From NCBI GenBank assembly GCA_024697655.1, contig JAILFI010000187.1, positions 1-15,929 on the forward strand: 15,929 nt of DNA. The letters are read 5' to 3'. This DNA comes from Clostridiales bacterium (GTDB lineage Bacteria; Bacillota_A; Clostridia; Peptostreptococcales; Anaerovoracaceae). The position numbers and the translations under genes were made by a program. Positions 6,782-14,532 of this stretch are shown piece by piece (positions within the stretch are counted from its first letter, which is position 1; the number at the start of each line of letters is the position of its first letter). Below the pieces are notes generated by a model that was not told the origin of the DNA, made no database searches, and saw only the letters and a program-made list of their open reading frames with translations.

Positions 6782-6827
6782 TCAGGTTCGCACAAATTGT
6801 GTGATTTGTTGTAAGGAGGAAATATTA

Positions 6828-7328
6828 ATGAACAGCCAGACTCTGACTATGTTTGTCCCGCTTATCCTGCTGATCGCAGCGATGTACTTCCTGCTGATCC
6901 GTCCGCAGAAGAAGAGGGAAAGAGAAGTCAACAACATGCGTGCCAATCTGCACGTCGGTGACGAGATCGTCACGATCGGCGGCATCTGCGGCAAGATCGT
7001 CAAGACCAAGGACGAGAGCATCGTCATCCAGGTCGGCGCGGACAAGGTCAAGATGGAGATGATGAAATGGTCTGTTTCCAAGGTCGTCAACCCCGCGGAA
7101 GCGAGAGCGGCCAGAAAGGCGGACAGAGCCATGAAGGAAGAGACCGAGGAAGAAGCTCCGAAGAAGGCAATGCCCAAGCGCATGAAGAAGGCGGAAGAAG
7201 TGGTCGAAGAGGCCGAAACCAAGGCGGAAGAGGCAGTGGAAACGGTGGAAGAAAAAGCCGAAGCTGCTGCGGAAGCTGTTGAAGCCGAAGTCGACAAAGC
7301 CGCCAGCGAAGCGTTCGACGAGGAGTAG
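6828..7328 (+). CDS. yajC: YajC, preprotein translocase accessory subunit, with long charged tail
   Basis: 166 residues from ATG 6828, fixed by the strong site AAGGAGG (6813-6819). A single membrane segment (about 7-24) is followed by the family signature IRPQKKREREV and the small conserved domain LHVGDEIVTIGGICGKI (41-57), ending near residue 88. YajC associates with SecD/SecF at the Sec translocon, and the next gene is secDF. Typical YajC proteins have about 90-110 residues. Here residues 90-166 form an added Lys/Glu/Ala-rich segment with repeated AEEAV/EKAEAAAEAVEAE patterns, predicted to be a long charged helix or disordered cytoplasmic tail. It seems to be transcribed with the upstream tRNA-Leu and is followed by a strong terminator. 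Confidence 0.93.
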   Translation: MNSQTLTMFVPLILLIAAMYFLLIRPQKKREREVNNMRANLHVGDEIVTIGGICGKIVKTKDESIVIQVGADKVKMEMMKWSVSKVVNPAEARAARKADRAMKEETEEEAPKKAMPKRMKKAEEVVEEAETKAEEAVETVEEKAEAAAEAVEAEVDKAASEAFDEE

Positions 7329-7329
7329 C

Positions 7330-7342
7330 CTGTCCCGGACAG
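7330..7342 (+). repeat. Short perfect inverted repeat after yajC
   Basis: CTGTCC (7330-7335) and GGACAG (7337-7342) flank one central base, starting two bases after the yajC stop. It has no T tract. It may add a minor hairpin upstream of the true terminator; no function is evident. Confidence 0.4.
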
Positions 7343-7372
7343 CTGCTGTGTACGAACTACTGAAAGCGACAG

Positions 7373-7400
7373 AAAAAAGACCCGCGCGGCGGGTCTTTTT
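7373..7400 (+). terminator. Rho-independent terminator after yajC
   Basis: An A tract leads into AGACCCGC (7378-7385), which pairs through a GCG loop with GCGGGTCT (7389-7396). It is followed by TTTT, and the A and T tracts extend the stem to about 13 pairs. The symmetry would let it work in both directions. It separates the tRNA-yajC unit from secDF. Confidence 0.92.
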
Positions 7401-7458
7401 GCTTGCCCCGTCATTTTGAAGAAAGGTGAAAATAACAGGAAATCAACGTGTATATCCC

Positions 7459-7487
7459 TTGTTATGATCCGTGGAATGGAGTATAAT
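7459..7487 (+). promoter_or_regulatory. Promoter for the secDF-rel-hisS operon
   Basis: TTGTTA (7459-7464) and a perfect TATAAT (7482-7487) are spaced by 17 bases. The start would be near 7494, giving a leader of about 28 bases that contains a seven-T run at 7499-7505. It sits in the 121-base AT-rich gap between the yajC terminator and secDF, and it is the last promoter I can see before the window ends. Confidence 0.75.
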
Positions 7488-7521
7488 AACTTGGTATATT
7501 TTTTTGATGAGGTGTTTTTCA

Positions 7522-10128
7522 ATGAGTACAGCAGCAAAACGAGTTATCGCAGTATTAATTATTATCATCACGGTCTTTGGCTGGTTCCTCACAGTAAAGG
7601 GCATTCCCGGGAAAATGGACCCGGTCGCCTCCAAGATCCAGCGAGGTCTTGACATCGAGGGCGGTGTTTATGTCGTACTGGAGGCAACCGACACGGAAGG
7701 CCTGTCAGATGAGGAATTAAGAGACGCCATGGACCGCGCCCAGCTGGTCATCACACGCCGTGTCGATGCCATGGGTCTGACCAATCCAAACGTTTCGATC
7801 GAAGGGACGGACCGGATCCGTGTTGAACTTCCCGGTGTGGAGAATGCGGAGGAAGCGATCGAGCTGATCGGTAAGACCGCACAGCTCAAGTTCACACTTG
7901 CGGACGGCAGCGTGGTCCTGACCGGTGAGAACGTCAAGGATGCGGCACTGTCGACCAGCCAGGAATACGCGGGCTACGTCGTATCGCTCGAATTCGATGC
8001 GGAGGGGACAGAAGCCTTTACAGAAGCGACGACCGTCACGGCGAACGGAGGCGTGGAGTCCACAATCCAGGTCGGTGTCGACCAGAACGGCAATCCGGTC
8101 ATGGCACCGAACAATTCGATCGTCATCATGCTGGATGATCAGATCATTTCCTATCCGACCGCCAGAAAGGTCATCACCGGTTCTTCCTGCATCATCGAGG
8201 GCAACTTCACACAGGATGAAGCAACCAACCTGGCCGCGCTGATCCGCGGCGGTTCGCTGCCGGTCCCTCTGCAGGAGATCTCGTCGTCGTCCCAGACAGC
8301 GACCATCGGTGTCGACGCCTTCCATAAGAGCGTCATCGCCGGTATCATCGGTCTGATCATCATCTTCCTCATGATGCTGTTCTTCTACCGCATCATGGGT
8401 GTGGCGGCAGATATTGCATTGGCCCTTTATGTTGTCATCGTTCTCAGTGCTATGGCGCTGATGGGCAGTGTCCTGACACTGCCGGGCATTGCCGGTATCA
8501 TCCTGTCCATCGGTATGGCCGTCGACGCGAACGTCATCATCTTCAACCGTATCAAAGAAGAGATCGCGCAGGGCAAGAGCATCCGCATCGCCGTCAAGAG
8601 CGGCTACAAGCGGGCGCTGGGCACCGTTATCGACTCGCAGGTGACCACCCTGATCGCGACGATCATCCTGTACCAGCTCGGTACCAGCCAGGTCAAAGGT
8701 TTCGCCTGGACCCTGATGCTCGGTATCATCGCCAGCATCATTACGGCGGTCTTTGTGACACAGCTGTTCCTCAGCCTCTTTGCGAACAGCCCGGCGTTTG
8801 CGAAGAACAGCCTGTTCTGCATGAACGAAGACGGGACACAGAAGTTCCACATCAAGAAGACATTCAAATTTATCGGCAACCGCAAGAAATTCTTCATCGG
8901 CAGCGCGGCTGTCATTATTGCCGGTCTGGTCATTGCTGTGACGGTCGGCATGAACTACGGCATCGACTTCACCGGCGGCACCATGATCCATATGGATATG
9001 CACCAGCAGGTGGAAGAGCAGGCGATCAAAGACGTGGCGGAAGCCCAGGGGATCAAGACCAACCAGATGGCGGTCGTCTTCTCCGGACAGGATAAGAACG
9101 AAGCGATCATCAAGACCAACGAATCGCTGGACAATGATGCACGCGCGGCGTTCACCGGCGCTCTCGAAGAAGAGTTCGGCCTGACGGATGCGGACGTGCT
9201 CGAAAGCGAATTCTTCGGACCGACGGTCGGCAGAGAACTGACAAAGAATGCTCTGACCTCGCTGCTGCTCGCGGCGATCGGCATGCTGATCTATATCCGC
9301 ATCCGGTTCCGTGAATGGAAGTTCGGTGCGGCGGCGATCCTCGGTGTCCTGCACGACGTATTCATCATGATCGCGTTCTACGCGATCTTCCGAGTCACAG
9401 TCAACAACCCGTTCATCGCAGCGATCCTGACCGTTGTCGGTTACTCGATCAACGATACCATCGTTATCTTCGACCGCGTGCGCGAGAACGCCAAACTGCG
9501 CCACAGCGGCAGCACGGAACAGCTGCTGGACGACAGTATCAACCAGACGCTGTCCCGCTCGATCATGACGTCTGTCACTACGCTTGTCGTTATGATCCCG
9601 CTGCTGGTGATGGCAGGAGACGCGATCCGCGAATTCACACTGCCGCTGATGGTCGGCGTCATCACAGGCTGCTACTCCTCGATCTTCATCTGCAGCCCGC
9701 TGTACTATGTAATGACCAAAAAAGAGCGCCAGAGCCGCTATGAGAAGCAAATCGCCAGCAAAGGCAAGAAGAGCGGCAAGAAGTATCAGGGCGCTGTTTC
9801 CACCAAGAAGCCGAAGGAAGAAGAACTGCCCGGCACCGGCAAAAACGGCGAGAAGATCGTCGGTGCGATCCCTGCTGATATGAAGGAGACCTTCGAAGAA
9901 ATCGACGGCGAAAAGCCGGAGATCCTCGCGTCCGTTCCGCAGGAGGTCGCCGACGAGTTTGAAAACCTCAGCGAAGCGGAACTGCTCGAAGAAGCAGAGA
10001 TCTCCGAGGAGATCGATGAAGACCTCCTGGAGGCCGCAGAGCAGGCCGTGATGGGCAAGAAGAAGGGCTATCACGTCTCTTCCGCAAAAGCCAAAGCAGG
10101 CAAGAAGACAAGAAAAGCAAAACGCTAG
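7522..10128 (+). CDS. secDF: SecDF, fused protein-export membrane protein
   Basis: 868 residues from ATG 7522, chosen because GAGGTG (about 7508-7513) precedes it and the protein then starts with a short N-terminal membrane anchor (9-23). In-frame sequence back to 7471 overlaps the promoter. SecD half: RGLDIEGGVYVVLEA (41-55), periplasmic domain, then TM block with LSIGMAVDANVIIFNRIKEE (328-347), whose Asp335 is the expected proton-relay residue. SecF half: TM near 457-476, GIDFTGGTMI (480-489), and GYSINDTIVIFDRVREN (640-656). SecDF uses the proton gradient to pull secreted proteins across the membrane after SecA action. The fusion is as in Bacillus; many Clostridia keep secD and secF separate. 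Residues about 735-868 form an unusual tail: lysine-rich, then strongly acidic (815-842), then lysine-rich again. rel follows after 36 bases with no terminator. Confidence 0.96.
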   Translation: MSTAAKRVIAVLIIIITVFGWFLTVKGIPGKMDPVASKIQRGLDIEGGVYVVLEATDTEGLSDEELRDAMDRAQLVITRRVDAMGLTNPNVSIEGTDRIRVELPGVENAEEAIELIGKTAQLKFTLADGSVVLTGENVKDAALSTSQEYAGYVVSLEFDAEGTEAFTEATTVTANGGVESTIQVGVDQNGNPVMAPNNSIVIMLDDQIISYPTARKVITGSSCIIEGNFTQDEATNLAALIRGGSLPVPLQEISSSSQTATIGVDAFHKSVIAGIIGLIIIFLMMLFFYRIMGVAADIALALYVVIVLSAMALMGSVLTLPGIAGIILSIGMAVDANVIIFNRIKEEIAQGKSIRIAVKSGYKRALGTVIDSQVTTLIATIILYQLGTSQVKGFAWTLMLGIIASIITAVFVTQLFLSLFANSPAFAKNSLFCMNEDGTQKFHIKKTFKFIGNRKKFFIGSAAVIIAGLVIAVTVGMNYGIDFTGGTMIHMDMHQQVEEQAIKDVAEAQGIKTNQMAVVFSGQDKNEAIIKTNESLDNDARAAFTGALEEEFGLTDADVLESEFFGPTVGRELTKNALTSLLLAAIGMLIYIRIRFREWKFGAAAILGVLHDVFIMIAFYAIFRVTVNNPFIAAILTVVGYSINDTIVIFDRVRENAKLRHSGSTEQLLDDSINQTLSRSIMTSVTTLVVMIPLLVMAGDAIREFTLPLMVGVITGCYSSIFICSPLYYVMTKKERQSRYEKQIASKGKKSGKKYQGAVSTKKPKEEELPGTGKNGEKIVGAIPADMKETFEEIDGEKPEILASVPQEVADEFENLSEAELLEEAEISEEIDEDLLEAAEQAVMGKKKGYHVSSAKAKAGKKTRKAKR

Positions 10129-10133
10129 TATAC

Positions 10134-10146
10134 CCCCGCAGCGGGG
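10134..10146 (+). repeat. Small GC hairpin in the secDF-rel spacer
   Basis: CCCCG (10134-10138) pairs with CGGGG (10142-10146) around a three-base loop, seven bases before the rel ribosome binding site. There is no T tract, so it is not a terminator. It could slow ribosome loading or mark an RNA cleavage site; that is inference. Confidence 0.4.
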
Positions 10147-10164
10147 AGTGACAGGAGACCTTAC

Positions 10165-12372
10165 GTGTATCAGTCAAAAGCAGAATTCCTGAACGGACTC
10201 AAAGAACGCAATCCGTATTACGATCTCGATCGCATCGGGAAAGCTTTTGATGTGGCTGAAAAAATGCACGAGGGGCAGAAGCGCAAATCCGGAGAACCGT
10301 ATCTGATCCACCCGATCGCGGTCGCAAACATCCTGGCCGAACTCGGCATGGACGACGCCACCATCATGGCCGGTCTGCTGCACGATGTTGTCGAGGATAC
10401 GCCGTATTCCGAGAAGGACATGATCCAGGATTTCGGAGAAGAAGTCACGCAGCTTGTAGAGGGTGTTACCAAACTGGCTTCTCTGAAGTTCGAAAGCAAA
10501 GAGGAACGGCAGGCGGAAAACCTGCGCCGGATGTTCCTGGCGATGAGTAAGGATATCCGTGTCCTCATCATCAAACTCTCCGACCGGCTCCACAACATGC
10601 GGACCATCAACTACATGAGCGAGGAGAAGATCCGCGAGAAATGCCGGGAAACGCTGGATATATACGCACCGCTGGCGAGCCGCCTGGGGATCTACGCGAT
10701 GAAGATGGAGATGGAAGACATCGCCATGAAGCATCTGTATCCCGAGGCGTACGCAGAGATCGCGGAGGCGTTGAACGCCAAGAAGGAAGAGCGTGAGGCA
10801 GCGATCGCCCGCGTTGTGGAAGAAGTCAAAGAATCGCTGGAAGACCTGCATATCGATTATGAGATATACGGGCGCTCCAAGCACTTTTACAGCATCTTCA
10901 AAAAGATGCAGTATCAGAAGAAGAATATCGACGAGATCTTCGATCTGATGGCCATCCGCATCATCGTGGACAGCATCCGCGACTGCTATGCGGTCCTGGG
11001 CGTCGTGCACACGATGTGGACACCGATCCCGGGACGGTTCAAGGACTATGTCGCCATGCCCAAGCCAAACATGTACCAGTCGATCCATACGACGGTCATG
11101 GGGGACGAGGGAATGCCGTTCGAGATCCAGATCCGCACCTACGAGATGCACCACATCGCTGAATACGGTATCGCGGCGCACTGGAAGTACAAAGAAGGCA
11201 AGACCGACGGTAAGAGCAGCAATGAGGAAGTCAAGCTGTCCTGGCTCCGGCAGGCGCTGGAATGGCAGCAGGAGACCAAGGATCCGACGGAATTCATGGA
11301 ATCGCTCAAGGTCGACCTCTTCTCCGGTCAGGTCTTCGTGTTCACCCCGAAAGGCGACGTCATCGATCTGCCCGCGCAGGCAACGCCGCTGGACTTCGCA
11401 TTCAAGATCCACTCGGACGTCGGTGCGAAGTGCATCGGAGCCAAGGTCAACGGCAAGATGGTGCCGATCGATCACACCCTCGAAAACGGCGATATCATCG
11501 AGATCATGACCAACCCAAATTCGAGCGGCCCATCGATCGACTGGCTCAAGATCGCCAAGAGCAGCACTGCCAGGGCGAAGATCCGGCAGTGGCTCAAAAA
11601 AGAAAACAAAACAGACAATATCGACCGCGGCAAAGAACAGCTCGACCGGTATCTCAGGCGCAAGAGTCTGGACCCGAAAGAGCTCATGAAGAACACCTAT
11701 CTGGCCAAAGCCGCCAAGGAACTGGGCTACGGCAAACCGGATGAGATGTTCGCGCAGATCGAGAACGGCGGTACGCTCCTCAGTAAAGTCACGGGTGTGC
11801 TGACCGGTTATTACAAAGCGGATCAGGAAGCAGCGAAGAAAAAAGATGAAAACATCGCGGAAAATCTGGTCAATGCCGAGAAACCGAAAGAACACAAATT
11901 CCGGCCCGACCAGAAAGTCGGGGTCCAAGTGCGCGGTGCGGAGGGAATGGATTCGCTGCTCATCCGTATGAGCAAATGCTGCAATCCGGTTCCGGGCGAT
12001 GACATTATCGGCTATATCACAAAAGGCCGCGGCATCTCGGTGCATAGAAAAGACTGCGTCAACATCATATCGATGCCCCCGAACGAGAGGGGGAGACTGC
12101 TCGATGTGGACTGGGTCCTCGAGAACGGCGGTTCCTATGATGCTGAGATCACGATCGAAGCGGATGACCGCAAGGGGCTGTTCTCCGATGTTTCGAAGGT
12201 CACCGACAGCAACGATGTTTCGATCGTCGCTGTGAATACGCACGGCATTCGCGGCGAGGTCGTGACGATCCATCTTACGCTTGCGATCAAAGACACGGAA
12301 CAGCTTGCCAAACTGCTTGCCGCCTTCCGCATGGTCCGCGGCGTCACCAAAGTATACCGTTCCTATTCCTAA
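10165..12372 (+). CDS. rel: Bifunctional (p)ppGpp synthetase/hydrolase Rel
   Basis: 735 residues from GTG 10165, with AGGAG at 10153-10157; no nearby ATG is in frame. Full Rel/SpoT layout. The HD hydrolase domain has H49, HD at 73-74, ED at 77-78 and D140 in KLSDRLHNMRT, all intact. The synthetase domain has YGRSKHFYS (235-243), the RFKD motif (291-294) and FEIQIRT. TGS (about 393-450), a conserved-cysteine segment SKCCNPVPGDD (604-614) and a C-terminal ACT domain (about 658-733) complete it. RFKD is the RxKD form associated with bifunctional enzymes rather than the ExDD form of synthetase-only RelA. It makes pppGpp/ppGpp from ATP and GTP/GDP on stalled ribosomes and degrades them. It lies 36 bases after secDF and 30 before the MBL gene, so probably in one operon. 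recJ and apt, often found between secF and rel in Clostridia, are absent. Confidence 0.96.
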   Translation: MYQSKAEFLNGLKERNPYYDLDRIGKAFDVAEKMHEGQKRKSGEPYLIHPIAVANILAELGMDDATIMAGLLHDVVEDTPYSEKDMIQDFGEEVTQLVEGVTKLASLKFESKEERQAENLRRMFLAMSKDIRVLIIKLSDRLHNMRTINYMSEEKIREKCRETLDIYAPLASRLGIYAMKMEMEDIAMKHLYPEAYAEIAEALNAKKEEREAAIARVVEEVKESLEDLHIDYEIYGRSKHFYSIFKKMQYQKKNIDEIFDLMAIRIIVDSIRDCYAVLGVVHTMWTPIPGRFKDYVAMPKPNMYQSIHTTVMGDEGMPFEIQIRTYEMHHIAEYGIAAHWKYKEGKTDGKSSNEEVKLSWLRQALEWQQETKDPTEFMESLKVDLFSGQVFVFTPKGDVIDLPAQATPLDFAFKIHSDVGAKCIGAKVNGKMVPIDHTLENGDIIEIMTNPNSSGPSIDWLKIAKSSTARAKIRQWLKKENKTDNIDRGKEQLDRYLRRKSLDPKELMKNTYLAKAAKELGYGKPDEMFAQIENGGTLLSKVTGVLTGYYKADQEAAKKKDENIAENLVNAEKPKEHKFRPDQKVGVQVRGAEGMDSLLIRMSKCCNPVPGDDIIGYITKGRGISVHRKDCVNIISMPPNERGRLLDVDWVLENGGSYDAEITIEADDRKGLFSDVSKVTDSNDVSIVAVNTHGIRGEVVTIHLTLAIKDTEQLAKLLAAFRMVRGVTKVYRSYS

Positions 12373-12402
12373 GCGGGATACGCATAAGAAAGGAAGAATA
12401 CC

Positions 12403-13023
12403 ATGAAGATCCGGTGTATACCCAGCGGTCCGCTGGCGGTCAACACGTATCTTGTCAACGATCCCGAGACCAATAAAGGATTTATTGTAGACCCGGGCGG
12501 CTTTGACAGACGTCTTGCCGACATTATCAATCAGGAGACCATCGAGATCGTTTATATCGTCCTTACGCACAGCCATTCCGATCACATCGGCGGGGTGCCC
12601 GAGTACAAGGCACTGTTCCCGACTGCAAAGGTCGTGATGTCAGCGGCGGAATTTGACTTCTTTAAAGACGAGAACGACGCGATCAGTACCCGCGACTACG
12701 GGATGTTCGTCAGCTTCAAACCGGACGTTCTGGTCCATGAAGGGGATATGATCGCTGTCGGTAATATGCGTTTCCGCATCGTTCTGACGCCGGGGCATAC
12801 CCCGGGCGGCATGTGCCTGGTCAGCGATGGTGTCGTCTTCAGCGGGGACACGCTGTTCCGCGCGTCGATCGGGCGGACGGACTTCATCGGCAGTTCCTAT
12901 GAACAGATCTGTGATGCCATCCACCGCAAACTGTTCACTCTGCCGGACGATACACGCGTCCTGCCGGGGCATATGGGAGATACGACGATCGGATTTGAGA
13001 AACGCAACAATCCGTTCGTATGA
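12403..13023 (+). CDS. MBL-fold metallo-hydrolase, glyoxalase II-like
   Basis: 206 residues, with AGGAAG (12391-12396) before ATG 12403. The metal-binding set is complete: THSHSDH at 55-61 (H56, H58, D60, H61), H132 in TPGHTPGG, D149 in FSGDTLF and H190 in LPGHMGD. The compact length and ending FEKRNNPF match the short glyoxalase II-like (YcbL/GloB-related) hydrolases that commonly sit between rel and hemZ in Clostridia. The likely activity is hydrolysis of a thioester such as a lactoylthiol, but the full-length glyoxalase II substrate domain is missing, so the substrate is uncertain. Its stop overlaps the start of hemZ (ATGA), suggesting translational coupling. Confidence 0.93.
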   Translation: MKIRCIPSGPLAVNTYLVNDPETNKGFIVDPGGFDRRLADIINQETIEIVYIVLTHSHSDHIGGVPEYKALFPTAKVVMSAAEFDFFKDENDAISTRDYGMFVSFKPDVLVHEGDMIAVGNMRFRIVLTPGHTPGGMCLVSDGVVFSGDTLFRASIGRTDFIGSSYEQICDAIHRKLFTLPDDTRVLPGHMGDTTIGFEKRNNPFV

Positions 13024-14513
13024 GAGAGGATATGACTGACAGAATTCCCGCAGCAGAAAAGAGAACAGCACCCCTGCGCATCGTGTTCGAACGAAGCCCC
13101 GGAACGGATATCCCGGAGGCGCCGCGGACGGGAGACAAAACACAGGAACTGGAAGAACTGATCAAGGTCTTTCTGCCGCCGGACGCGTTCCTCATCGAAA
13201 CGCCGGAAAACACAGCGGATCTGCAGGAGGGGGATGCGCTGCTGGTGCCCTATGATCCGGACGGCAATGTGCGCAAGAGATTCCTTTACAAGGCGCTCAG
13301 CGAGCTGACCGGTGAATCGCCGGAATGGGGGATCATGACCGGTGTGCGGCCTGTGAAAAAGGCCGGTGAGCTGGTCCGTGCCTGCCAGGAGCAGGAAGCC
13401 CGGCGCATTCTGCAGGAGACGTTCCTGCTTTCCGGGAAGAAAGCGCAGCTTTTGACCGACATCTATGCCTATCAGCAGAAAGCACTTGGTGCACCGGCGC
13501 CTGCGAGTGTCAGTGTGTATATCGGGATCCCGTTCTGTCCGACGCGGTGCCTGTATTGTTCGTTCGCGTCCAATCAGGTCAAAGGAGACGAGATCGACCG
13601 GTATTTTGAAGCGCTTCTGAAAGAGACCGCATTCCTCGGCACTCTGATGAAAGAAAAGAACATGTTCTGCGAATCGCTCTATATCGGCGGCGGTACGCCT
13701 ACGACGCTGTCCGCGGAACAGATCGCCCGTCTTCTTGAGACAGCGCGCACGGCGATCCCGGGCGCAGGCAGAACGGAAGACGGCAAATACATCTACAGCG
13801 AACTCACGCTGGAAGGCGGCCGGCCTGATACGCTGACGCCTGAAAAACTGGCAGCCGCAAAAGCCGGCGGCGTCACCAGAATCAGCATCAATCCGCAGAC
13901 TATGAAAGACGAGACCCTTGTGAGGATCGGCCGGAGCCATTCGGTCGCGCAGATCCGGGAAGCGTTCAGGATGGCACGGGAGGCCGGTTTTGACGACATC
14001 AATGCGGATCTGATCGCCGGACTTCCCGGCGAGGACGAAGCGGATTTCGCACGCAGTCTTGAAGAACTGCTCGCGCTTGCGCCGGAGGGCATCACGGTCC
14101 ACACACTGGCCGTCAAGCGCGCTTCCAGACTGAAGGAAGAGGACAAAGACTATCACTACCGCAGCGGCCGGACGACGCAGAAGATGCTTAAGACAGCTGA
14201 CCGGATCCTGCGGGAGAGCGATTACAGACCCTACTATCTCTACCGGCAAAAGCATATGTCAGGCGCAGGGGAGAACACCGGGTGGTGCAGACCGGGCAAG
14301 GAAGGACTCTACAACGTCCGCATCATGGACGAGCATCAGAGCATCCTCGCGGCAGGCGCCGGCGCGATGAGTAAAGCGTACTTCCCGGAGGAAGACCGGC
14401 TCGAGAGGGCCCCGGATCTGACGAATTATGAACTGTATATAGAAAGGCTCGATGAGATGATGGAGCGCAAAAGGACACTTTTCGCGGACATCGGGCCGTT
14501 TGAAACCGATTGA
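13020..14513 (+). CDS. hemZ: HemZ-type radical SAM protein (coproporphyrinogen dehydrogenase family)
   Basis: 497 residues from ATG 13020, which overlaps the MBL stop by four bases. ATG 13032 is an alternative start but lies too close to its GAGAGAGG for ideal spacing. The N-terminal 160 residues are the HemZ-specific region with WGIMTGVRPVKK (103-114). The radical SAM core has FCPTRCLYC with C173, C177 and C180 for the 4Fe-4S cluster, then YIGGGTPTTL (221-230) and the GGRPDTLT segment. Radical SAM chemistry would cleave S-adenosylmethionine; HemN-type relatives oxidatively decarboxylate coproporphyrinogen III. HemZ proteins are widespread in Clostridia, including ones without an evident haem pathway, so the true substrate is doubtful. 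No other haem gene is in the window. hisS follows after 19 bases. Confidence 0.93.
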   Translation: MREDMTDRIPAAEKRTAPLRIVFERSPGTDIPEAPRTGDKTQELEELIKVFLPPDAFLIETPENTADLQEGDALLVPYDPDGNVRKRFLYKALSELTGESPEWGIMTGVRPVKKAGELVRACQEQEARRILQETFLLSGKKAQLLTDIYAYQQKALGAPAPASVSVYIGIPFCPTRCLYCSFASNQVKGDEIDRYFEALLKETAFLGTLMKEKNMFCESLYIGGGTPTTLSAEQIARLLETARTAIPGAGRTEDGKYIYSELTLEGGRPDTLTPEKLAAAKAGGVTRISINPQTMKDETLVRIGRSHSVAQIREAFRMAREAGFDDINADLIAGLPGEDEADFARSLEELLALAPEGITVHTLAVKRASRLKEEDKDYHYRSGRTTQKMLKTADRILRESDYRPYYLYRQKHMSGAGENTGWCRPGKEGLYNVRIMDEHQSILAAGAGAMSKAYFPEEDRLERAPDLTNYELYIERLDEMMERKRTLFADIGPFETD

Positions 14514-14520
14514 TCAAAAC

Positions 14521-14525
14521 GGAGG
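14521..14525 (+). promoter_or_regulatory. Ribosome binding site deciding the hisS start
   Basis: GGAGG lies seven bases before ATG 14533. The in-frame ATG at 14500 lies inside hemZ without a site and would add 11 residues not typical of HisRS. Confidence 0.85.
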
Positions 14526-14532
14526 AACAAGC

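Noticed and set aside
5169..6782. A 537-codon - strand open frame opposite the RND gene and tRNA-Leu(CAA)
   Set aside because: It is codon-aligned with the exporter and runs through a tRNA gene. No family features are present.
6791..6801. CACAA-A-TTGTG palindrome before yajC
   Set aside because: Short, AT-rich and one-base-centred; too weak for a hairpin. It is not near a promoter, so chance is likely.
7717..10074. A 785-codon open frame on the - strand opposite secDF
   Set aside because: Same cause as above; its translation is His/Asp/Arg-rich, as expected for a mirror of membrane-protein codons, and secDF is clearly real.
10134..10146. A terminator between secDF and rel
   Set aside because: The CCCCG/CGGGG hairpin has no T tract and lies directly before the rel ribosome binding site.
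10174..12585. An 803-codon open frame on the - strand opposite rel and the MBL gene
   Set aside because: It is in exact codon register with rel, so it follows from the lack of TTA/CTA/TCA codons in the sense gene. It has no recognisable domains and no binding site. rel on the + strand has complete catalytic motifs.
12897..14255. A 452-codon - strand open frame opposite hemZ
   Set aside because: It is a shadow of hemZ with no recognisable motif and crosses the MBL-hemZ junction.
14514..14532. A T-box riboswitch before hisS
   Set aside because: The hemZ-hisS spacer is only 19 bases, and hisS-aspS only 34, too short for a T-box with terminator/antiterminator.
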